Shown in pieces: positions 37,401 through 49,400 of a stretch of DNA of 64,000 bases. The translations under genes were made by a program, and so were the position numbers. The stretch spans positions 9,181,001 to 9,245,000 of the forward strand of contig NC_065889.1 in assembly GCF_905147045.1 (NCBI RefSeq), in the 5' to 3' direction. The notes beneath the pieces are model-generated. The model was not told where the DNA came from. It saw only the letters and a program-made list of their open reading frames with translations, and searched no databases. This DNA is from Nymphalis io. Lineage: Eukaryota > Arthropoda > Insecta > Lepidoptera > Nymphalidae. The number at the start of each line of letters is the position of its first letter. Position 1 is the first letter of the stretch.

Positions 37401-40400
37401 ATATATAAAATTATTACTTGAAATTGAGTTTTTTTTATAGAATAGGAAAGCGGATGAGCAAATGGGCCACCTGATAGTAAGTGGTCACCAACGCCCATAG
37501 ACATTGGCATTGTAAGAAACGTTAACCATCGCTTACATCGCCAATGCGCCACCAACCTTAGGATCTACGATGTTATGTCCCTTGTGCCTGTAATTACACT
37601 GGCTCACTCACCCTTCAAACCGGAACACAACAATATCAAGTACTGCTCTTTTGCGGTAGAATATCTGATGAGTGGGTGGTACCTACCCAGAGTAGTATAG
37701 ATAGATATAATGTGTAGAGTTTATAATTTAAATATCATATTATACAAATAACGAGACGGTCATTCATATAAAATCTGCGACGAAAAAGCTGGCCGAAAAC
37801 TATTTAAAAGAAAAATTGCAATGTAAAATTTTTTATTGTGATACTGCCTGGAAACTAAAACATGTAGGCAAAACAAACTATAAACTAATAGGAAGTTACA
37901 ACAAAGGCACGATATGCCACAGACTATACGAGAAAAAATTCATATGCTATGTATATTTATATATATTTGTATATATCATATGAAAAATGTACACTTCGAT
38001 TTTTAAACCGGTGACTCCGATTAAATATTTACGTCATAACCGACGCTTCACACAGATTAGATCTTATCAGAAATTACAACCACAAGGCTGCGACTACTAG
38101 TTTGCCTTGTTTTATTAAAAAGCATCTTGGACTGCATCCTGCACCCCTTGTATACAGCGATACAAGGGGTGCAGGTTAAGGTCTTGCTATGTCTTAAATG
38201 TCTTATATTATGTATACATATGTACTTAGACAGCAAGCTGGCCACTTACAATGACGATAAATATTTAATATACTTTGAAAGTATTCATCTTGTAATGAAT
38301 TAAAGATCTAATTTATAAAATAGATTTATAGATTTAAATGAACTTGATAGTAGCTCATTATCATATTATGTTAATACTGAAAGGGCAAAATGTATGTAAC
38401 CCACAAAGGGTTTTCAATTCGATAATAATTGAATTGCCATCTCACCGATGCCGTCTAATCTGGTGTGATAAATTTTACTGGTGGTAGAGCTTTGTGCAAG
38501 CTCGTCTGGGTAGGTACCACCCACTCATCAGATATTCTACCGCAAAACAGCAATACTTGATATTGTTGTGTTCCGGTTTGAAGGGTGAGTGAGCCAGTGT
38601 AATTACAGGCACAAGGGACATAAAATCTTAGTTCCCAAGGTTGGTGGCGCATTGGCTATAAGCGATGGTTGACATTTCTTACAGTGCAAATGTCTAAGGG
38701 CGTTTGGTGACCACTTACCATCAGGTGGCCCATATGCTCGTCCACCTTCCTATTCTATTAAAAAAAAAATCTTAAGGATCAGTAGACTGCTCGTGAAATA
38801 TTATTCTGCACAAGGACGTGCGCAAACACATGGGTAATATCTAATCAGCAATTCGACGAGACCGATACTCATCTTCTGTTTTCCGAAAGAAGATATTGCC
38901 AACACGCAAAATCAAGAGCCCCACTAAGTAAGCCCAATGACGTCATCAATGTGCGTGTAGTACGCACCTTGTGGCCGGGCTTGGCGTCGTCGTCGTCCCA
39001 CTCGGTGTCGCTGTCGATGAGCTCGTAGCCGTGCGCGGCCACGTCGCGCAGCGGCCCGTACCTTTCGGGCACCCAGTGCGTCAGGAACTTGAACAGGTCG
39101 TCCACCCTGCGACCACCACACGCACGTTACCATACGGGAAACATAGTCTTAGAACTATTAAATATAACGTATGAATAACAATCTAATAAATTAACATAAA
39201 ACGTTTAATAAAAAACTAAGAAAAAAAGAGTGATTTCTATTATTCTAAATGTGTATAATTATTGTTTTCCAAAGTGTTTATACGTTTAAATATCAATAGT
39301 GGAAAAACCTATTAGTTTTTTCGTTAGATAGCCCGTATATCGAGAAAGGTTCTAGGCCATAAAACTTTATGCCACCAGCGTTACGAGCGGAGCACTAGCC
39401 GTAAATAAGATGCACTGGGCTATGTTGGTAGAAAAGCCGAGATTATTATCACTTATATACATACACTGTGCGCATAAATATAATTTCCAGTTAAATGGTT
39501 TGAGTCGTTTCTGAAACGAATAATTTTCTTTTCACATGAAGGGAAAATTTTAACTCGTTTCTCATGAAGATCGCATTGATCTTTAAAATAGTTAATACCC
39601 AACATAAAATAAATTATTATTACTTTGCAATTTCTAATATCAGATATCAAAAATAAAACAGCGCATGTTCAACCACCAAACAGGAATACTGTTGCAATAG
39701 TATTGTTGTTCCGCTTTGAATGGTGATCGAGTCAGTGTAATTGTGGGTACAAGAAACATGACATCGTAGTTACCAAGATTGGTAGCGCATTGTCGTTGTA
39801 GGTCGTTGTAGCATATTTCATACGGCGTCAATGTCTTTGGGCGGTTTTGACCACTTACCATCAAGTTTTTTTTTTTTTTTTATAGAATAGGAAGGCGGAC
39901 GAGCATATGGGCCACCTGATGGTAAGTGGTCACCAACGCTCTTAGACATTAGCATTGTAAGAAATGTCAACCATCGCTTACATATCCAATGCGCCACCAA
40001 CCTTGGGAACTAAGATTTTATGTCCCTTGTGCCTGTAATTACACTGGCTCACTCACCCTTCAAAGCGGAACACAACAATATCAAGTATTGCCGTTTTGCG
40101 CTAGAATATCTGATGAGTGGGTGGTACCTACCCAGACGAGCTTGCACAAAGCCCTACCACCAGTAGACGCATTTACCTACCTATATAAATAAAAAAGCAT
40201 ATCTATATATTTTTAACAACAATTAACATACGCTTTGGAGTGTAATTTTTAATTAAAATTGTAAAATTTCCTATTTTTTCTGTATGTCCTGATTACATTT
40301 TGTTTTGTGTACCTAAATAAATAAATAAATAAATAAACTTGACAGTGTTTACTTTTATTGAATACCTTACAAGTCATAACACGCTTCCAGTTTAATTCAT

Positions 40401-43400
40401 AAAATCAATTGTTTATGTATGAATGTGAACAAAACAATGACAATAATGCGGTAACAACGCCGCTAGAATCTATTTCAAACCGGTAGGAGGCGCCCGGAGG
40501 CGGTACGGCTCTACACTTGGTACATTCACACATATCCAAACAGGTTCCATAAATATTCCTTTGAACCATTTAAACGACGCGTGATCATAATGAACTTGAA
40601 TATATAGAAGCAGTTACAGAATTAATTGAAACTATTATGATATAAAGTTTAAGGACTGTTTTTAGCGCGTGTATGAAATAAAAATGTAGTTTTCATGTAA
40701 ACTCATAAATGTTACACTGACTGCTGTGACGTGGGTGATTCGTGTTTCACGCAATAAGAATACATAAAATAGACAATATTCGTTTACATTTGAGCACGAG
40801 TTTGGTTTTAAGCTCAAATAAAGCACATGAAAGCTATATGGTGCTTTTCCAGATTTGAACCCGTAATCTTCCATTACATTACAATACTTATGTGCTATTT
40901 ACTGAGTCATCTCGGTCACTTTGGTTTTCTCATATAAAGTGAGAATTATGATTCGTTTTGTACATCGACATAGGCCAGTGCATAAAAATCATGTAAACTG
41001 AAAACGGGGCCATCGGCTATCAGCGAGCTACACAAGTAATCAGCGAGGAGGCGTCACCTGTTCCGGGGTATCCCGAACCAGTACTCGGGCTTCATGCGCT
41101 TGCGGCCGTACGACATGAGCGGCGTGGAGCGCGGCAGCGGGCGGCCGGCCGGCTTGCCCATGCGCAGGCGCAGGTACAGCGGCGGGTCGTCGCTCGGCCG
41201 CGCCGGCCGCGGGATCAGCTCTGCGCAACGAGCGATCGCGTTAGTTGGCCACTAGTATACACCCTATTATATAAAGAGTATAATGACATAATAGTGTATA
41301 ATAAATTATTTAAAAAATACGTACTATCGAAAGAAGCGAATAGATCGGGCATGTCGTCCACTGACACCATGCTGCGGTAGTCGAGCCGGGGCTGGGTGGC
41401 GCTACTCGGCTTGGTGTGAGATCGACCGAAACCGCCGAGCGAGCTCCGTCTGTTTAGTCGTAAACGAAATTAGTAATTTATAAACATATCGTTTTAAATT
41501 AATCATCGTCATCGATTATGACGATAATAACATTTTCAGTACATATATAAATATCAGCAAAAACAATTACACTAGTAAAATCAACACAGTAAGAAATATT
41601 AGCAGCATCTGTGAAAAAGAATATTACTTATCGAGTACGGGTAACTAAACATGCTATATATTAAAATATTTAACAAATACGTCAACAGAGGTGCCAATAA
41701 AATGATTATGAGTGAACATGATAACATAAATCCCAAGTGAGACCACCATTACGTACTAGAATAAGTTACAACTGATGTCAATAATCTTCCTAGTACCTAG
41801 CGGTAGGCCGCAGGACGGCACGCCACAGCGATAGGCAGCCAATCGGGGGTTCGATATGAAGTTACGGAAATATATTCAATCAGACCCATATCACAGCCAA
41901 AGAAATATATTTAGCATTTAAATTCTAATTGAAATTGCTATTATTAATTAATATTAAGAGCAATATGAATCTGTTTTTTTAAGGAAATTTTAATCAAACG
42001 ATTATTCAATAAGAACAATAGCTCGGTCTAATCTATATAAGCGTGTCGAATCGGCACACCGCCAGTGCATTAACAATAGAACAAACATGGAATATTCTAG
42101 TAAACATTCTAACTTAACATAATTTCTAAATTACCTAACACATACATATATATCATGCTATATAGCGATTCATTTACATATATAACATTAGGAAAGTACG
42201 GATTGAATTTTGGATTACGTAACAACAATCTATGTTAGTTCGATACAGAATTATTATATAACAAAGTATAATATATCAATTGTATAGAATGTCTGTAATC
42301 CAACATTCAAGAGTCACACAGACGATAACAAAATAACAATCACATTTCAGTGTGTCCTAGAAACAGTAAAGTGGTTACGAAGAGGAGACTAAACAAAACA
42401 GATCAACGACTTCGACACAGAGAGCGCGGTACTTGAAGGACAGACGCGGAACTGTTCGTGTCGTTACAAATCTGCTCCATCTGTGTCGAAGCGGCTTTAA
42501 CATATTCATCAAAGGCAACACATAACGGAGTGGCACATCGATTCTGCAGCGGCGGCTCACGTACCCAGACAGGACGTCACCGGGCGCCTCCTCCGAAGGG
42601 GTTTTACTCAGGAACAAACCAGTACCGAACTCCACTAGGTTCATTGGTGAGCTACGACCAATGAACGAAGCGGAGCCGGCGGATATCGGTACGTCCAAGT
42701 TAGCATCCACGGTAGCAGAGGAAAAATTTAGATTGGCACCATTATTATAATCGCATGCATGTGTGCAGATTGTTTGTTTTGTGTCGGATGGGGTCGCAAG
42801 CACCGGGACTAACAGTGGTCGCTCGTTTGTTGTTCGATAGTCGCATGGATAGTTACAAAGTATCTTAGGGTTGCGAACACAGATTATCAAGAGAAATAAC
42901 TTAACTTGATAAATGATTATGTTGACATTAATTAGATTTATTTATTTAAAATAAATGAGGATGCTGTTTGCGTTATATATCGTTATAGATTATGTATATG
43001 TATATAATATTGTAATATCAAAGTAATTTTAAATGACACTTAAAGCGAGTGTTATTTATTTAGGCAACACCATTGAAGTGGAACTTAAGACACATGTTTA
43101 ATTTTCGTATATCTATTTTAAATGATTGTAATGGCTACAATATAGGTTCTTAATGTCGCCATATTTAAATAATAATATAATTAAGAAATATTTTAAACAA
43201 ATTGAGTAGCAAATTTTTAATAAAATCCATTTATTAATTAATTATGTTAATAATTGGAGAACATTATTTAAAAGCAAATTCCTACCTGTTGAAGACTTTC
43301 GAAAAGACGGAGGTCGAGTTCTGGGTGTCCGCAGAGGAAGGCAGAGAGTCACTCTGAGAGCCTTGCGGCGCTTCCCCTGTCAGCCCTTCTACCCACGACA

Positions 43401-46400
43401 GCGGGTATGAGAGACGTTTAAGCATCTGTAATATATAATTACTTACCGTAAGTTATTTAGATTATTAAATCATAATTTCAGAAATTATGATTTAATAATC
43501 TAAATAAATAATGATTGGCCGCCTGATGCGTCACGGGCTGCTATCGACCAATGACCATGCAGATTGTAGTTAATCTGACTTTGATGAGAGTTTCCGAAAC
43601 TGGAGATTAGTCTTACATTTTAAAGTGACAAAAATCAATAATTTTTTTAAATGATATCAACCAATGAGTTCGCGTCAATTAAAAGTTGTATATTTGTCTT
43701 TACTCCTCTTAGTTGGAGTTGGTACTATCGATCGTATGGACGGATACTAATAAAAATCGCCAAATAGGAGATTTAAATGATTAATTAAAAAAGTATTAAT
43801 GCTCTTCCTTACTTCAAAGCGGATCAAACTAGTTTAGTTGATGCTATAATATTGGTAACAAATGTTTACCTTATTCTTCTTATCCGGTTTTCCCGGGTCT
43901 TCCTTCTGAGTGCCATCCAGTGAGAAAGAAACAGCGGCTGGTTTGCGGGGAGCCCTCTCATTCTCGCCCAGTGGTGGAGCAGAAAGGGGAGGCTCGGTAC
44001 GAGGCAGGCAGACCGGTGGAACCCAATCAGCTGACAGCACTATGTCTGCATCACTGTATACCTGTAAACATTATCAGTTTAGAAGAGGCCCTAGAGCAAG
44101 ATAAAACAAAGAGTAGACTTTGAAGATAATTAAATTTGGAAGAAATAAGAAAATACGACATCGGACAAAACACGACAGATCAGAAACAATATTTCCATAG
44201 AGCTCAATATGCTGAAAATGCTAAGGAGGAAGAGAAGCTATTACAAAACGTAACCACACAAAATTTTTATACAGTCGATAGACTCCTGAAACCAAAGACC
44301 AAGTATAATCAATGGACGCCGAACCGGAGACCGAAGAATAACACACAGAGGAGTTTAGGACAGTTCCTATCTCACCTCGTCAGAGGAATGGCAGGAGACC
44401 ATTTCAATATCATGGTGGCCAACGAAAAAGCAATTTAAAAACTTCGCTTCATACGTTGAATCTCGATGCCAATCGTACAAAGACAAATCCATTTCTGGTA
44501 TCTCGTATATTGTCTCTATATGGTGGTAGAAGTCAGCGTGATCTAAGTGATGGTGATGGCCCTAAAATAATTAATTCTGTTAAACCCATTCGACTTTTTT
44601 TTTACCTTTAACAGGCCAGCGTTTGACCGTTGACTTGTCCGATCTTAAGCATCGACACGGTCTAGGATGTAGCACGCTTGCCTAGAAGAAACCTGTGTAC
44701 TCTGGATTTTAAGACACCAACGTTGTAGCTGTCAGGAAATACAGACTCGGGTAAAGTATTTCACAGTTTCGCAGTGCGAATGATGAATGTAGATTCAAAG
44801 CGGTTCGTACGTAGGCGGGGAATTTCCACTGTGTACCTATGGCGCTTTGGTCGCGTTTGCCTGGCCGTTCGATAGTAAAAGGGGCGGAAGGCAGGCGGGA
44901 CGAAGGAAGCTTCCATCTGTATTTATATTATTATTAGTCTGTCAGTCGTACGTGCATGAGAAAAACAACCTAACACTTGGTTGCTATATTTACCACGTTA
45001 GCAGTATCGAAATATTATTTCGTAAACTACTAATGACTATTCGTATGTTTGGTTAATGAGGATTTTATCGCCTCTTGGTCGTACATGTGACGTTTTGTAA
45101 CGTTATGTTACTAATTTTAAACAAACAAACGATGTGTTTTCGAATATAGACCTGAATAAACCTCGTCGTTCACAACTCACCTTCTTCGAATTAGCCGTGT
45201 TGACGTGCAGCAGCGGGTCACGTATGTCGATACCGGAGTCGTGGTAGGAAAGCTTCACGAGATGTGCGGCATCCCCACGGGGCTCTTCCACGTCGCCCTC
45301 CGCCCCCTCCGCGGCGCTCCCCGAGCGCTCCGCCTCGGACCCTTCAGCGATGGACGCCTCCAGGCTTTCCTCCTTGCCTTGATCTGCACTCGATGATACC
45401 TACCGACAACATGTAGGTTTTGTAACAATTTATATCATTTAAAACAATAAATTTTCTCCAACTTGTATTTCGAATTGAAAAATAAATACTAGGAATAATT
45501 CTTTAACATAAACGGTGTATTTCTGTATCACTGAATGTTACAGGTTTAACAATTACGGATGCTTTGATTAATTTGAATTTATTTCATTATAGAAAAAAAC
45601 TCAATAGTTGGATTGAATATATATAAAGGTAGCTCATACGAAAGCAGTGTACTAACCTCACTTCCTTGGTCGATGGACATTCTATCCTTGCTCGGGATTG
45701 CCCAGTGGTGGTCCAGTAAAGATTTTCGCCTCTCCTCAGTAGTCAGCTGCTAAAAAATATTAACATTTCATTAGGATATAATCGCTTGGAGGCCGCGACC
45801 CTCTCGCTTGGAGGCGTAGAGCCCCGGCGTACCTGCAGCGGGGTGGGGGTGACGAGGTCGCGGTCGAAGGCCTTGGGGAAGGCGGCGCCGCCGCGCTCCT
45901 CCGTGTCGAGCGACGCGGGGCGCTCGTCCGCCGCCGCCGCGCCGCCCTCCCCGCCCGCCGCCTGCAGCTCGGGGAACGTCTCGTCCTGCACAAACAAACT
46001 CGACTCATTGGCGAACTTTCCACTATATCATTTTCAATGGCAGGAAGGCATCCTGTCATTTGAATACTATAAAAGTATATTACTACTTGAAATATAGTGA
46101 CACTTCCGTTAGATGATTGATTGATTAATTATTAGCGGACAATATATAAACTAAGGATAAGGATATAAACTAAGGACAAACAATTGTAAATGTGACCATT
46201 AAAGAAAACTCATTTTTAAATTCACAATGTAATTAAATGATAAATGCTCACTTTGACTAGAAGTGAATCTTTGCCGGGCGAATGCTCCGACTTGCTCATG
46301 TAGTAGATTTCGGCTTGCTCCGCTCTACAATGTAGAAAATAAATACGTGATAATTAGTCGTGTAAATACTTTCAAACCAAACAATAACAGAGCAACAAAC

Positions 46401-49400
46401 AATTTTCTCGATAAGAAATACCGATTCGATTATTTTTAGGGCCGTGTCAATTGTATTTGACGCGCATAAGAACGCAAGTTCAGTCGTAAAACTGTTTATA
46501 TACGATTAGCTTTAGTGAATAATAACAAATGCTAGCGTCAGCGACAAAACAAAACACAATACAATTTACATTCATGGCTGCCTGAAAAGGGGTCACTGTG
46601 CCGTGGGATTCATACTGCATAACTAATTAAGTGCAGCACATTATATTCTATTTTATTATTTTTTCTTATGAGCAACTGACCAAAGCCAAGACTCAGATAC
46701 AAATTACTTTGTAAGTATATGAATGGTTCAAATATTTAGGATTCGACTTTTAAAAGCTGTAATGGGTTAAGAAGCCCTATCCCGTTAAGAAGATGATTTG
46801 GAACTTATTTCTCCACGCTGGTTGCCTGCGAGTTTTTGGTTTGAATATTCTCACGATATTTTCTTTACTACCAGCCATGAGATAATTTGTAAATATAATG
46901 GATTGGATGGATGGATATGAACCTGCGGTCTTCGGTATTTTCACAAGTTTTATGCCCAGAGCATAATTCAGCTCATAGGAATAATTTATTATCCGGGCTT
47001 CTTTAATTATGCTCAACATAACAAAGTTAACAATATTTATAAAGTCAATTTATAAATGAGTAATGTATTGACGTACTTGTGAGCGTTGTGGTCCGGTCCG
47101 TGTGTGCGCATGTGCGCGATGTCGTAGAAGATGGCGGCGTTGACGACGTACTCCATGGGCGCGATCACGCCGTACGACTCCGGCCCGTGCTCCATCACCA
47201 GCGTGTCCGACACATTCGGGTCGAACATCACGGCATTGGGAGTTACGAGGAGTACTCCGGAAACAACCCCCTGCGGGAAACATTACAATTGGAAACTTGT
47301 TCAGTTTTTTTCTTATATAAAATTAATTCTATCAGTGGAAGAGGTTTGTGCCAGCTCGTCTGGGTAGGTACCACCCACTCATCAGATATTCTACCGCAAA
47401 ACAGCTGTACTTGGTATTTTTGTGTTCCGGTTTGAAGGGTGAGTGAGCCAGTGTAATTACAGTCACAAGGAACATAACATCTTGGACAACAACCTTGGGA
47501 ACTATCCCAAGGTTGGTGGCGCATTGGTGATGTAAGCGATGGTTAACATTTCTTACAATGCCAATGTCCATGGGCGTTGGTGACCACTTACCATCAGGTG
47601 ACCCTTATGCTCGTCCGCCTTCCTATTCTATAAAAAAAAAATTTTGAATTCAAACTAACGGATAGAAGCTGTAAATTCTATTACAGAAACTACTTATTTT
47701 TTACGGCTGTGTGACCAAATATATCGTACGTATGATTATATACCAATATATTTTATAATGAACCCTTCCGCTCCGACACAACCATCAGGTTATTAGTAGA
47801 ATTCAGATACTGTATGCGTTTTTTATAGTCGGTATTTAATTTCTAGCATTATAATCTGGAATACTTGTTTTCGGCTAATAATTTATCTATCTATTATTAT
47901 AATATTAAATATCTATGTCAGAGGATCAAAAACTTTTACGATAAACACACTATATGTAGAACAAGAAAAGAATTTCATGGCATATATAATTATCGATTTA
48001 TGATATCTTAATAATGACAAAACGGTAGAAAATAAAATTATAGATAACAAAGAAATGTTATTTTTATTTTTACCTGTCCATCAGTAATGTGTCGCACATT
48101 GATCTTCAAGAAGCGCTGAGGGGCGCTGCTGCTGGCCGGCGCTTCGGGCGACACGGGCCGAAGGCTGTCCAGGATCTCTGTTCCCGAAATAATTATACCA
48201 TTAAAAAACCATTCGAAGATTTTGAGAAAGAATAAAGTACAAAATATATTATCATCAGATAAACATACTATCATTTAAAGAAATAATGTTATTAAACTTA
48301 CAGGACTTGCTTGATTTGTTATCATAGCGATAACGACTCAAGCAAGTGAATATGAAAAAAAAAAACCTAAATGATCCTATATTGCGGGAATCTATTCTTT
48401 AAAGAGGAAGTAGTTTTATTTTTAAGATCAAATATTTAATACGTTACACCGAAAGAATTTTGAATATGTTTGATATAAAACTACAAAACATGACATTAAA
48501 TTACGCATTGTTTAAAATAACAACATTTTTTGATAACGTTAAATACATAACGGAGCTGCGATAAAGGTTTAAGTTATGTTATGATGAAATAGAAAACCTG
48601 AGATATTTTTTCCCACAATTGTTTCTTTCAAGTAGTTAAGTCATTTGTAGTCACATTTAAATCAAGGAAAACGAGCCATTTATTATGATTCCTTTGGAAT
48701 TACCTAAATATCAAGCGATATTTAGGTAATTCCAAAATTCCAAATATATATACCGAGATTGCCTTGTGGTAAGAACGCGTGAATCTTAACCGATGATCGT
48801 GGGTTCAAACCCGGGCAAGCACCACTGAATTTTCATGCGCTTAATTTGTAATTATAATTCATCTCATGCTTTACGGAGAAGGAAAACATCGTGAGGAAAC
48901 CTGCATGTGTCTAATTTCACTGAAATTCTGACACATGTGTATTTCACCAACCCGCACTGGAGCAGCGTGGTGGAATAAGCTCCAAACCTTCTCCTCAAAA
49001 AGGGAGAGGAGGCCTTAGCCCAGCAGTGGGACATTCACAGGCTGTTACGATTACGATCAAGCGATACTCGGTTGTTAATAATATTTACGTCTATAAAATA
49101 AGACCTTGAAAAATATTTATATGGTTGAAATTTATTACAGTCCGGAACAAACGGAATGTTAAACGTAAAATAAAATAATAAATAAATAGCAGATGTTGAA
49201 TGTACATACAGTGTATTGAATTAAGTGTTATTTACTTATTACAAGTCCAAGAATAAAGATGGTTATGCAATTTTTTCACTATTTTTACATGAGCAGATTA
49301 TTATTTCTAACGCCAGAATAATACTTTTTTGATAATTACAGTGGTTGAATTTGAAATTTGAGTAGTAATAATTGAGCATATATAACGAAATAAAAAAAAA

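Noticed and set aside
42375..42564. Continuation of the ORF past the donor at 42565
   Set aside because: Beyond the GTACGT donor the translation loses protein-like character, and the downstream mustard exon phase requires splicing there.
43910..44104. Plus-strand ORFs over the 43.9-44.1 kb region
   Set aside because: They are antisense to the mustard exon 44061-43870, which has matching phase and splice sites.
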